Assembly (NCBI GenBank): GCA_013213875.1
Contig: JABSSV010000244.1
Span: 1-13,549, forward strand
Reading direction: 5' to 3'
Source: Lysobacterales bacterium
GTDB lineage: Bacteria; Pseudomonadota; Gammaproteobacteria; Xanthomonadales; SZUA-36
Length of the DNA stretch: 13,549 nt
Below the pieces are notes generated by a model. That model made no database searches. It had not been told where the DNA came from and saw nothing but the letters and a program-made list of their open reading frames with translations. The position numbers were made by a program, and so were the translations under genes. Below, piece by piece: positions 1 through 7,196 of this stretch (position 1 is the stretch's first letter; every line of letters starts with the position of its first letter).

Positions 1-1077
1 GGCCTGATCGATACGATGAAAGCGAACATTCAGTTGCTGGTTTTCACGATGCGCTTCCAAATGGCGCTCAGCGCCCAGACACACGCGCACCATGGCCTTC
101 ACCACCTCCACCGGGTGCTTGCCCACCGCCGTCTCCGCCGACAGCATGACCGCGTCGGAACCATCAATAACCGCATTGGCAACATCCAACACCTCGGCCC
201 GGGTGGGGATCGGATGATCAATCATGGACTGCATCATCTGCGTGGCCGTAATGGCCACGCGGTTCTGGTGTAGCGCGTCACGGATGATTTTCTTCTGCAG
301 AAACGGCAGTTCCGCATCACCGATCTCCACGCCCAGATCCCCTCGGGCGACCAGCGCCGCATGCGACGCCTCAATAATTTCCGCCAGATTCTCTATCGCT
401 TCCGTGCGTTCGATTTTGGTGATCAGCCGGGCGTGGGACCCGGCCTCGTCCAGCAGGCGCCGTGCCTTGCGCATATCTTCCGCATTGCGGGGAAATGACA
501 CGGCCACATAATCGGCGTCCATTTCGGCCGCCCGCAAAATGTCCTCCTTGTCACGCTCCGCCAAGCCGGGAATCGACAGGCCGCCGCCCTTGAGATTGAT
601 GCCCTTGCGGCTCGACAAGGTGCCGCCGTTTTCCACCTCACAGTGAATTTGATCGCCCCGCACTTCCCGCACCTGCATGGTGATCAGGCCATCATCCAGC
701 AGCAGCAGATCACCAGCCGTCACGTCGGCCGCCAGCCCTTTATAGGTGACGCCGCAACGCTGCTGGTTACCCAGCTTCGGATCAGGGCTGGCATCCAGTA
801 TGAAAGAATCACCCGACGCGAGCTCGATCCGGTCGTTGCTGAAGGTCTCCAGACGGATCTTCGGGCCCTGCAGGTCAACCAGAATAGCCACTTCCTTACC
901 CACCTGGGCCGCCGCCTCACGCACCCGGCGCGTTCTTTCCAACTGGTCTTCCGGCTTGCCGTGGGACATATTGATGCGGCACACATCTACCCCGGCCGCG
1001 AACATCTCACGCAGCACCTCCGGTGCGTCGCTGGCCGGCCCCAGGGTGGCAATGATTTTGGTTTGACGCTTCTGCAT
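1..1077 (-). CDS. pyk: Pyruvate kinase, PykA-like (C-terminal part beyond window edge)
   Basis: This enzyme converts phosphoenolpyruvate and ADP to pyruvate and ATP, the last step of glycolysis, in the cytosol. The frame is open from an ATG at 1077 to the first base of the window, giving 359 residues without a stop. The N-terminus is MQKRQTKIIATLGPASD. Family motifs follow in order: CRINMSHG (33-40, substrate Arg34), LVDLQGPKIR (66-75), the catalytic lysine in ITKIER (Lys221), the metal/substrate loop ARGDLGVEIGD (244-254), and ATQMMQSMIDHPIPTRAEV (278-296) with the following DVANAVIDGSDAVMLSAET. The RVCLGAE segment (331-337) resembles E. coli PykA more than PykF. About 120 residues of the C-terminal regulatory domain are missing at the window edge, so effector type cannot be read. 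A GGGGAAG Shine-Dalgarno-like stretch lies very close to the ATG. The gene is divergent from the sulfatase. The family call is secure; the isozyme is inferred. Confidence 0.96.
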   Translation of the reverse strand, partial: MQKRQTKIIATLGPASDAPEVLREMFAAGVDVCRINMSHGKPEDQLERTRRVREAAAQVGKEVAILVDLQGPKIRLETFSNDRIELASGDSFILDASPDPKLGNQQRCGVTYKGLAADVTAGDLLLLDDGLITMQVREVRGDQIHCEVENGGTLSSRKGINLKGGGLSIPGLAERDKEDILRAAEMDADYVAVSFPRNAEDMRKARRLLDEAGSHARLITKIERTEAIENLAEIIEASHAALVARGDLGVEIGDAELPFLQKKIIRDALHQNRVAITATQMMQSMIDHPIPTRAEVLDVANAVIDGSDAVMLSAETAVGKHPVEVVKAMVRVCLGAERHLEAHRENQQLNVRFHRIDQA

Positions 1078-1326
1078 GACTTCCCCGCCCACGGTCACGT
1101 GACTGATGGATTTGACCCCCAAGACCCGATCATACGACCCCAGTGGCAGTGATAAAAGCCGCATGCCCCCGCGCACGGGGCGCGCAACGCCAGCGGCAAC
1201 TCTGTCCGCTGCTCAAGCTCGCCCGGCAGACTAACAACAACTCGTGACCGAATTATTACGTTTGCAGTCTGCTATTGACCTACACTGTAAGTCGAGAACA
1301 GCAAAACACGAGGGAACCATAGACCT
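1078..1326. other. Divergent intergenic region between pyk and the sulfatase gene
   Basis: This 249-bp gap should hold the promoters of both divergent genes. On the minus strand it contains the TATGAT hexamer at 1129-1134 and, further upstream of pyk, a short GC hairpin (1167-1171 pairing with 1176-1180, four-base loop). On the plus strand TACACT (1281-1286) and TGTAAG (1286-1291) are possible -10 elements for the sulfatase, but neither has a good -35 at normal spacing. A GAGGGA ribosome-binding site (1310-1315) lies 11 nt before the sulfatase ATG. I see no gene or riboswitch in it. Confidence 0.5.
1129..1134 (-). promoter_or_regulatory. Candidate -10 element for pyk
   Basis: On the minus strand the hexamer TATGAT matches the sigma-70 -10 consensus at 5 of 6 positions. 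It would give a leader of roughly 45 nt before the pyk ATG. I see no convincing -35 hexamer at 16-18 bp, so this rests on the -10 alone. Confidence 0.3.
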
Positions 1327-2901
1327 ATGAAACGCTACCTTTTTGCATTGCTACTGCTACCGATGCTAACCACGGCACAGGCCACGCTGGCGGCAGACAA
1401 ACCAAATATTCTGGTCATCTGGGGCGATGATGTCGGCTTCTGGAATATTTCCTACAACAACCGGGGCATGATGGGCGTCGAAACCCCCAATATTGACCGC
1501 ATCGGTCACGAGGGCATGAGCTTCTCCGATTACTACGGAGAACAGTCCTGCACCGCCGGCCGCTCGTCCTTCATTATGGGTCAGAGCGTGTTTCGTACCG
1601 GCCTCAGCAAGGTTGGGCTCCCGGGTGCCGAGGAAGGCATGCAGGAGGCTGATCCGACCATTGCAGTCATTCTTAAGGACCTGGGTTATGCCACCGGGCA
1701 ATTTGGCAAGAATCATCTAGGTGACCGGGACGAGCACCTGCCGACCAATCATGGCTTTGATGAGTTTCTCGGCAATCTCTACCACCTCAATGCGGAGGAA
1801 GAACCGGAAAACGAAGACTATCCGGCCGATCTGCTCATGGCAGATGGCAGCACCTTCCGACAGAAATTTGGCCCCCGCGGGGTCATTCGCTCGTCCGCAG
1901 ACGGCACGATTGAAGACACGGGCCCGCTGACCAAAAAGCGTATGGAAACGGTGGACGACGAGACCGTTGCCGCGGCCCTGGAGTTTATGGAGCGCCAGCA
2001 TGAAGCGGACCAGCCGTTCTTCATCTGGTGGTCCGGTACGCGCATGCATTTCCGCACCCACGTCAGTGATGAGAAACGCGCCTGGTGCAAAGAGCGCTAT
2101 GCCACTGCCGACGAGTACAGCTGCGGCATGATGGAACACGATGCGCATATCGGTGAGTTTTTGGACAAGCTCGACGAACTGGGCATTGCCGACAACACGC
2201 TCGTGTTCTACTCCACGGACAACGGCCCGCATATGAACACCTGGCCAGATGCCGGCATGACACCGTTTCGCGGAGAGAAGAACACCAACTGGGAAGGCGG
2301 CTGGCGGGTGCCTGCCTTTGTACGCTGGCCGGGCAAAATACCCGCCGGCAGCTACAGCAACGAGATTGTGCACCATATGGACTGGCTGCCGACCTTTGCA
2401 GCCGTGGCGGGCAAGGACGATATCAAGGCAGATCTGCTGGATGGCTATCGCTCTTCCGCCCTCGGCCGACGCTATAAGGTGCATCTGGACGGTTACAACA
2501 TCCTGCCATTGCTCACCGGTGATGAGGAACGCTCGGAGCGGCGGGAGATTTTCTACTTCTCCGACGACGGTAATCTAACCGCCCTGCGCTATGAGGACTG
2601 GAAGATCGTTTTCATGGAGCAGCGAGTGGAAGGCACCCTACAAATCTGGGCCGAGCCCTTCGTCCCTCTGCGCGTACCGCTGATTTTTAATCTCCGGCGC
2701 GACCCTTTCGAACGGGCCCAGCTGACCTCCAATACCTACTACGACTGGCTGATCGACCGGATCTATCTGCTGCTGCCCGCGCAGGCCTATGTGGGCAACT
2801 TCCTGCGCACCTTCAAAGACTATCCCCCACGTCAGAAGGCAGCGAGTTTCTCCCTGCAACAAGTGATGGAAACTTTGGAGGAGCCAGCAGGGGCGCCCTG
2901 A
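1327..2901 (+). CDS. Periplasmic Cys-type sulfatase (arylsulfatase family)
   Basis: This is a 524-residue sulfate-ester hydrolase of the alkaline-phosphatase/sulfatase superfamily (Sulfatase, PF00884). A signal peptide covers about residues 1-22 (MKRYLFALLLLPMLTTA, cleavage near TLA-A), so the enzyme should act in the periplasm. Visible active-site elements are the metal-binding Asp pair in WGDDVG (Asp34/Asp35), the formylglycine site SCTAGR with Cys75, GKNHLG (Lys128, His130), His241 in SGTRMHF, STDNGPH (Asp298, Asn299) and GEKN (Lys318). The modification motif is C-x-A-x-R, with Ala at +2 instead of the commoner Pro. Cys254 and Cys266 could form a disulfide after export. No sulfatase-maturating enzyme lies in the window. 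The substrate cannot be told from the sequence. The gene stands alone: divergent from pyk, and followed after 44 bp by a terminator. The start is supported by GAGGGA 11 nt upstream and by the signal peptide beginning at this Met. Confidence 0.93.
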   Translation: MKRYLFALLLLPMLTTAQATLAADKPNILVIWGDDVGFWNISYNNRGMMGVETPNIDRIGHEGMSFSDYYGEQSCTAGRSSFIMGQSVFRTGLSKVGLPGAEEGMQEADPTIAVILKDLGYATGQFGKNHLGDRDEHLPTNHGFDEFLGNLYHLNAEEEPENEDYPADLLMADGSTFRQKFGPRGVIRSSADGTIEDTGPLTKKRMETVDDETVAAALEFMERQHEADQPFFIWWSGTRMHFRTHVSDEKRAWCKERYATADEYSCGMMEHDAHIGEFLDKLDELGIADNTLVFYSTDNGPHMNTWPDAGMTPFRGEKNTNWEGGWRVPAFVRWPGKIPAGSYSNEIVHHMDWLPTFAAVAGKDDIKADLLDGYRSSALGRRYKVHLDGYNILPLLTGDEERSERREIFYFSDDGNLTALRYEDWKIVFMEQRVEGTLQIWAEPFVPLRVPLIFNLRRDPFERAQLTSNTYYDWLIDRIYLLLPAQAYVGNFLRTFKDYPPRQKAASFSLQQVMETLEEPAGAP

Positions 2902-2945
2902 ACTCAAACCCGCACGGCCGCGCAAGCGCGTGGCAAAGCTGTCAC

Positions 2946-2974
2946 AAAAAAAGCCCGCGATCGCGGGCTTTTTT
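2946..2974. terminator. Bidirectional rho-independent terminator
   Basis: A run of A (2946-2952), a perfect 16-bp palindrome GCCCGCGATCGCGGGC (2953-2968) and a run of T (2969-2974) form a terminator that works on either strand. It sits between the stop codons of the convergent sulfatase (2901) and DUF4136 lipoprotein (2990) genes, so it should end both transcripts. Confidence 0.93.
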
Positions 2975-2989
2975 GCGTCAGTAGCAGCC

Positions 2990-3565
2990 TCAGGGACTGG
3001 CGCGGAAGGGATAGTTGGCGAACATTTCCGCCACGCCCTGATCAATCGCCGTGCGCAGTTCATCATTGCTGCGGCTACCATCAACCCGGCCGATGGCGAC
3101 ACCTTCCCAAACCATGCGCTTTTCCTGCGCATCAACCATATCGATATTCACCGTGCCTTCCGTGTACTGGCTGACCTGCGTGCGCGTGCCGCCGCCATAG
3201 CCATACCAGGGATCATAGAAACCTGCTCGATAGCCATAGTAGCCACCGTAATAAGGCTCGTTGTAGGTCGTGACCTTGGTCTTATCCTGCATCTGCGCGG
3301 ACACGTTCATAAGCAGATCGGGATTGGGTGACAGCGTGTAGCCGCGCGCTTCCATCTCACGCGAGATGGCCTGGCGGAACATTTGCCCCAGCAGGCTGGA
3401 ATAGTTCGGATTCTCAATACCCATGGGTTTAAAGAAGTTGTAGGTCCGGTACTGGCTGAAATCCACACTGGGATCATAGTCGGACTTGATGGTGGGGCCG
3501 GACGCGCAGGCGTTGAGCAGAAGCAACAGCGCGCTGGCAAGCAAAGCAGAATAAAGGCGTTTCAT
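2990..3565 (-). CDS. DUF4136 family lipoprotein
   Basis: This is a 191-residue predicted lipoprotein. The signal peptide MKRLYSALLASALLLLLNAC ends in an L-N-A-C lipobox with lipidated Cys20; Ala follows, so outer-membrane sorting by Lol is expected. The body begins IKSDYDPSVDFSQYRTYNF (26-44) and ends with RTAIDQGVAEMFANYP (171-186), the pattern of DUF4136 (PF13590), a family without a defined biochemical role. Residues 105-126 form a Tyr/Gly-rich insert. An ATG at 3565 is preferred over an upstream in-frame start near 3622 because the signal peptide begins there and GGAG lies 7 nt upstream (3573-3576 on the plus strand). It follows the large repeat protein on the same strand after 217 bp, probably with its own promoter. 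Function unknown; a role in envelope maintenance is only inferred. Confidence 0.88.
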   Translation of the reverse strand: MKRLYSALLASALLLLLNACASGPTIKSDYDPSVDFSQYRTYNFFKPMGIENPNYSSLLGQMFRQAISREMEARGYTLSPNPDLLMNVSAQMQDKTKVTTYNEPYYGGYYGYRAGFYDPWYGYGGGTRTQVSQYTEGTVNIDMVDAQEKRMVWEGVAIGRVDGSRSNDELRTAIDQGVAEMFANYPFRASP

Positions 3566-3782
3566 AGAGTAACTCCGAGAGCAGGTTGTACCGCTGGGAC
3601 TGACTTGGCGTATGCACACCAATGATGAATCGGACCGCTGAACGGCCTGTTGGTTCGCAGCAAACTGTCAGGCTGCCTTAACTATACAAAAAAAGCGTCG
3701 CCGGGAAACACTCCGCATCTCTTCTGCGGCGCCGACCAGCGGGGTTTGCACCCAATAACGCCACCGCAAAGCACAGCCGTCT
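3566..3782 (-). other. Intergenic leader of the DUF4136 gene
   Basis: Read on the minus strand, this 217-bp gap holds, in order: a small hairpin (3725-3729 pairing with 3713-3717, seven-base loop), a run of seven T (3688-3694), TATAGT (3681-3686) as a possible -10 element, and an 18-bp imperfect palindrome (3605-3622), then the Shine-Dalgarno of the lipoprotein gene. The hairpin and T-run are about 20 nt apart, so they do not make a canonical terminator for the upstream gene. TATAGT lacks a good -35 at the usual spacing. Confidence 0.35.
3605..3622. repeat. 18-bp imperfect inverted repeat upstream of the DUF4136 gene
   Basis: The sequence TTGGCGTATGCACACCAA has two 7-base arms around a 4-base centre, pairing fully if one G-U is allowed. 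It lies about 40 bp upstream of the lipoprotein start codon. It could be an operator or a leader hairpin; no other copy was noticed in the window. Confidence 0.35.
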
Positions 3783-5753
3783 TTACTGGCGCACATACAC
3801 GTTGCCATAGATGCCGTAGCTCCGGGCACGACGCTCATAGTAGCGCTCCATGCGCTTGATATCGTCCTCATTTTGTCGGTAAGCCTGCCGTTGGCGCCCT
3901 TCCGGCTGACCGGTCTTCGGCACCTCGACGCCATACTGGCGCTGCAGCTCTGCCATGGTGTCCCAGGCGCCGTCCTCATGGCGCGACCAGCCCTCAACCT
4001 CACGGCGATAGACCACCCCATCGGGCGCCGCGTAGAGGTCCCTGGCGGCTTGCTGACGGGCGGCCTCCTGGCGGGCAGCCGCGGTCGCGTGCAGTGGCGC
4101 GTAATCGTAGCCGGCCCGGGCTGTGTTCGCTGGCGCTACCGGTCTGCCACCGCCGACGGTTTGCGGTGTGGAACTCAATTCCAGCGTTTGCGGCGGAAAA
4201 TAAGCGGGGCCGTAAAAATAGGGGCTGGCCCAGGCTGCCGGCCCATAGGTCCAGGGCCAGCGCCAGTAAACAGGACTGCCGCCCGGATAGCCCATCCATG
4301 ATGGGTAGGACCAACCGGTGCCCCAAACGACACGCTGGTTACTGACGTACATGCCGTCATAGCCGGCCGTGTAGGAAAAGCGTGCTTCTCCACTGCCCTC
4401 CGCCTGTCCCGCCGGACGGAGATAGGTCACGTAGTGGAGCGGATCACTGGGTGGAATGGCAAACAGGGCCTCGGGAACCGACAGCGCCACCTGCCAGGGC
4501 CCGGCCAGCGTAGACGCACGGTACCAGGCAGCCTCATAGGCCAAGTAATAAAAATTGTTGTGCCGTAGCACAGCAAAAGGCGTATTGACCGCCCGCTCCA
4601 GCTCGGTTCCCGCAATCGGCTCAAAGCGGGGCGCACCAACAAAGCCCACCGTTCCGGCCAGCCGGCTATCGGCTGCCACACGCCGGCTGCGCGGCAAAGT
4701 CGCTTCCAGATAGGCCGCCCGATGCTCGCTGGTACCGGCTACTGCCTGCCGCACATAGGCCCGGCCATGACTGGCTGGAATCAGGGAGAAAGCCTCTGGC
4801 AGCGTTTGCACATAGCGCCAGGGACCCTCCAGCTCGGCCGCGGAAAACCAGCGCCCGGCAGTAAGGAAATACCAGCGGTCCTGCCAGCGGAACAGGTCAC
4901 TCTCGCTGTTGCTCACCACTTTCAGTCCACCGGTGGCCTCAATTTCCTGCAGACGCGGCGGCCCATCCAACTGGATCAGCTCGGTAGCCTCCAGACTGAC
5001 CAGCAGGGACGCGGGCTCTGCCAGCGGTGCCCGGGCCGGCAGGGCGTTCTGTAGTTGAGGCCAGGCCGCCAGGGCCGCAAAGTCTTCCGGCAGATCTGTG
5101 ACCGTTTGCCAGGCACCGGAGGCCAGCAGCGTGCTGCGCTGCCAGGCGGATCCATTGAGTACAAAGTAGGCGCGCGAGAAGTCATCGTAGAACAGCATCC
5201 AGTCCGTATTAACGACCCGCTTTAGCCCGGTGCCGCTAATGGGCGCCAATAGGGGTTGTTGGTCAATCAGCAGCAGTTTCTGCGGTTGCTGACTGACCAC
5301 GATCCGCGGCGGCTCGTTACGAAACGCACTACCCCAGCGGTCGGATTGCGGCAGCACAAAATCCTCTGCCAGCAACTGCAGCAGCTCATCCAGCAGAACC
5401 TGCTGGGGTTCCTCGCGCACGGCGCGGCGGGCCAGAGCCTCGACCTCTGCCGGCACATGGGGGGCGGAAAAGTTGGTGGCCAGCACCTCTTGATCGGTTA
5501 GGGTCACGTGGCGCCGGTCATGGTCAATGGTGCTGTTGGCGCGGCCGCGCACGGCCCCAACCCACAGCTGCTCGCCGCGCGCCACCTCAACGGGAATCCA
5601 ACCTTCGACCACCGCGCTATCTGTCCAGCGATCAATCACCGGGCGATGGATGGTCAGCACCATGCCGTCTGCCGTCACTTCCAGCGGATACTTCAGCTCA
5701 GTAGCGGTCGCCAGCAGCGGCAGCAGGAGCAGGCAGGTCAGTAGTTTCTTCAT
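3783..5753 (-). CDS. Large secreted repeat protein of unknown function
   Basis: This 656-residue protein has a signal peptide (MKKLLTCLLLLPLLATA, cleavage near residue 17). Its body carries three degenerate repeats of about 65-70 residues at roughly 161-228, 258-327 and 372-436. They share the pattern P-I-x-G-T-x-L-x-x-V-x-N-T, an aromatic strand, a W-x-x-A/S-x-x-L-x-G-P-W turn and a V/LPE-x-F/L-x-x-I-P end. Next comes a Gly/Tyr/Trp/Pro-rich region (464-520), then an Ala/Gln/Arg helix (556-572), a module around DLYAAPDGVVYRR and GWSRHEDGAWDTM (572-600), and a basic Tyr-rich tail. This layout recalls proteins loosely annotated as 'carbohydrate-binding family V/XII', but I see no catalytic motif and assign no function. 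The start at 5753 is chosen for the signal peptide; an in-frame ATG four codons upstream is possible. A sigma-70-like promoter lies just upstream. Confidence 0.85.
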   Translation of the reverse strand: MKKLLTCLLLLPLLATATELKYPLEVTADGMVLTIHRPVIDRWTDSAVVEGWIPVEVARGEQLWVGAVRGRANSTIDHDRRHVTLTDQEVLATNFSAPHVPAEVEALARRAVREEPQQVLLDELLQLLAEDFVLPQSDRWGSAFRNEPPRIVVSQQPQKLLLIDQQPLLAPISGTGLKRVVNTDWMLFYDDFSRAYFVLNGSAWQRSTLLASGAWQTVTDLPEDFAALAAWPQLQNALPARAPLAEPASLLVSLEATELIQLDGPPRLQEIEATGGLKVVSNSESDLFRWQDRWYFLTAGRWFSAAELEGPWRYVQTLPEAFSLIPASHGRAYVRQAVAGTSEHRAAYLEATLPRSRRVAADSRLAGTVGFVGAPRFEPIAGTELERAVNTPFAVLRHNNFYYLAYEAAWYRASTLAGPWQVALSVPEALFAIPPSDPLHYVTYLRPAGQAEGSGEARFSYTAGYDGMYVSNQRVVWGTGWSYPSWMGYPGGSPVYWRWPWTYGPAAWASPYFYGPAYFPPQTLELSSTPQTVGGGRPVAPANTARAGYDYAPLHATAAARQEAARQQAARDLYAAPDGVVYRREVEGWSRHEDGAWDTMAELQRQYGVEVPKTGQPEGRQRQAYRQNEDDIKRMERYYERRARSYGIYGNVYVRQ

Positions 5754-5784
5754 GGTCCGTAACATTCCCTTGCGTGGGTGATGA

Positions 5785-5813
5785 ATCATAGGCAGGTTTG
5801 CGTTCAAGGCCAA
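5785..5813 (-). promoter_or_regulatory. Sigma-70-type promoter for the large repeat protein
   Basis: On the minus strand, TTGGCC (5808-5813, 4 of 6 to the -35 consensus) is followed after exactly 17 bp by TATGAT (5785-5790, 5 of 6 to the -10 consensus). Transcription would start near 5778, about 25 nt before the ATG at 5753. It lies in the 92-bp gap downstream of the kinase gene, so the repeat protein probably has transcription independent of the vitamin trio. Confidence 0.6.
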
Positions 5814-5845
5814 TGGGCAGCGCCGCCAGTCACTTCGGTAAACGG

Positions 5846-6601
5846 TCAACTGACGGCGGAAATGGCAGCTTCCCAGAGCTCTGCCACACCCTGATAGAGC
5901 ACTGAAAACTCAGCGAGACGAGGGCCGTCAATAGGCTGACCCCACCCTTCGAACAGGGCCGCACGGGCCTCGTCAGTCAGTGACTCCTGTGCCAACAGCG
6001 CAGCCAGATCAAACAGGGGGTCGCCCAGCGCCGCATATTCCCAGTCAATAAGGCATCGAGCGGCCCGGACATTCAGCAGGTGCGGATCGTGATGACACAA
6101 ATACCAGGGCGCATCCCGATAAAGATCACGGGCCTGATCACTCAGCGATCGGGCACGGCGGTCCGCCACCGGCGTCCCCGCACAGGTCGCATAGCGATTC
6201 AGTATGGCGGGCAGATCCATGGTCGGAAGATCGGCAGCCTTGATCGCATGCACGGCAGCCAGCAAGCGGCCGACCTTCCTTAGATAGGCCGGCGCACGAC
6301 GCGCCTCGGCATGGATCGTTGGCTCTGGCACATAGTGGCTGACGAGAATGCCGCGCTCCGGATCGGCAAAGACCAGCTGCGGCGCCAGCTGCTGCTGCGC
6401 CGCGCGTTGCTGACAGCGGACTTCATTGGCACGACTCAGGCCAAGCGCCTTCACCAGCGGGCGGTCCATGCGCAGCACCAACGCTTGCGCACCCCGCTGC
6501 AAGCGCCAGCTGTCACTGCTGGGCCCACGCCCCAGCCGGGGGCCGAGAGTGGCCCCGGCCAGTTCCGACAGCTCACCCAGCAGCGCCGCTGCTTCAGTCA
6601 T
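5846..6601 (-). CDS. APH-fold small-molecule kinase, thiamine/choline kinase-like
   Basis: This 251-residue cytosolic protein belongs to the aminoglycoside phosphotransferase/choline kinase fold (APH, PF01636). The catalytic loop is LCHHDPHLLNV (168-178) with Asp172 as base and Asn177 for metal. The metal-binding segment is LIDWEYAALGDPLFDLAAL (184-202) with Asp186, the H-x-D-x-x-x-x-N then I-D-W-E-Y pattern seen in thiamine kinase ThiK and choline kinases rather than resistance enzymes. ATP-site Arg44 stands where many kinases have Lys. It is the last gene of a trio; its ATG overlaps the pnuC stop by 8 nt, which argues for translational coupling and for phosphorylating whatever PnuC imports. 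In-frame starts up to 6637 exist, but 6601 gives the family-like N-terminus and minimal overlap. Thiamine is the best guess as substrate from resemblance and context; choline, ethanolamine or another alcohol remains possible. Confidence 0.82.
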   Translation of the reverse strand: MTEAAALLGELSELAGATLGPRLGRGPSSDSWRLQRGAQALVLRMDRPLVKALGLSRANEVRCQQRAAQQQLAPQLVFADPERGILVSHYVPEPTIHAEARRAPAYLRKVGRLLAAVHAIKAADLPTMDLPAILNRYATCAGTPVADRRARSLSDQARDLYRDAPWYLCHHDPHLLNVRAARCLIDWEYAALGDPLFDLAALLAQESLTDEARAALFEGWGQPIDGPRLAEFSVLYQGVAELWEAAISAVS

Positions 6602-7196
6602 GTCTGTCCATGCTCGCGCGCCACTGGCCATAGCCAATCACCACCAGCACCAGGTACAGCACGAAGAGCGCAGCGGTCAGCGTGAGACCCTGCGCCGCGT
6701 AGAGATAAATAGACACGGCGTCTATCACGAACCAGTAGTGCCAGTTCTGCAGAATCTTGCGTGCCACCATCCAGGTGGTGACGATAGCGCCCGTGGCGAC
6801 CAGCGCATCCAGATAGGGAAAGGCAGCATCACTATAAGCAGCCAGCAAGGCACCGCCGGCCACTCCCGTCAGGGCGATCAGCAGCAGGGCCTGCAGGTGC
6901 TGGCGCAGCCGCCAGGAGCTCACCGCCAGCTCACCGGTGGTCGAGCCACGCCGCCAGTTTCGCCAGCCGTAAATCGCCATGGCCATGTAAAAAAGCTGCA
7001 GCACGGACTGCATGTATAGCCGCGCCTCAAACATCAGCACCAGATAGATGGCCGCGCTAGCAATGGCCGCCGGCCAACACCAGACCCGCTGGCGAATCGC
7101 CGCCAGCAGATAGACCAGCGCCAGCACCACAGCCAGCAACTCCCAGCCGGACATGGCCCGCCAGCCCGCGCCCAGCGTTGCCAGCAAATCACCCAA
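6594..7196 (-). CDS. pnuC: PnuC-family vitamin/nucleoside transporter
   Basis: This is an integral membrane protein of about 200 residues from the PnuC (NMN_transporter, PF04973) family of facilitative transporters for nicotinamide riboside, thiamine or riboflavin. Hydrophobic segments fill most of the length; family landmarks are AIRQRVWCWPAA (33-44), FEARLYMQSVLQLFYMAMAI (56-75) ending in YGWRNW, and ILQNWHYWFVIDAVSIYLYA (148-167). The W152-x-x-W155 motif is what I recall for nicotinamide riboside carriers, while thiamine-type PnuT has Y-x-x-W. The start is uncertain. A TTG at 7196 lies 9 nt after a perfect AGGAGG (7206-7211) and overlaps the upstream stop by 8 nt. An ATG at 7154 would give MSGWELLAVVLALVY, also family-like but with a weaker ribosome-binding site. 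It is sandwiched between a thiamine-binding-like protein and a kinase with overlapping ends, so the three should be co-translated. Confidence 0.88.
   Translation of the reverse strand: MGDLLATLGAGWRAMSGWELLAVVLALVYLLAAIRQRVWCWPAAIASAAIYLVLMFEARLYMQSVLQLFYMAMAIYGWRNWRRGSTTGELAVSSWRLRQHLQALLLIALTGVAGGALLAAYSDAAFPYLDALVATGAIVTTWMVARKILQNWHYWFVIDAVSIYLYAAQGLTLTAALFVLYLVLVVIGYGQWRASMDRHD

Noticed and set aside
643..1152. 169-residue plus-strand open frame opposite pyk
   Set aside because: The minus-strand pyruvate kinase motifs explain this region completely.
1717..2484. 255-residue open frame antisense to the sulfatase
   Set aside because: It lies wholly inside the well-supported sulfatase in the opposite strand, with no recognisable domain and no ribosome-binding site; GC-rich coding DNA gives such frames by chance.
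3688..3729. Intrinsic terminator after the large repeat protein gene
   Set aside because: A 5-bp hairpin and a run of seven T exist on the minus strand but are about 20 nt apart, and the bases directly before the T-run form only a mismatched stem.
5846..6601. Aminoglycoside resistance kinase
   Set aside because: The fold is shared, but the H-x-D-x-x-x-x-N plus IDWEY pattern and operon context fit the thiamine/choline kinase branch; nothing points to antibiotic modification.
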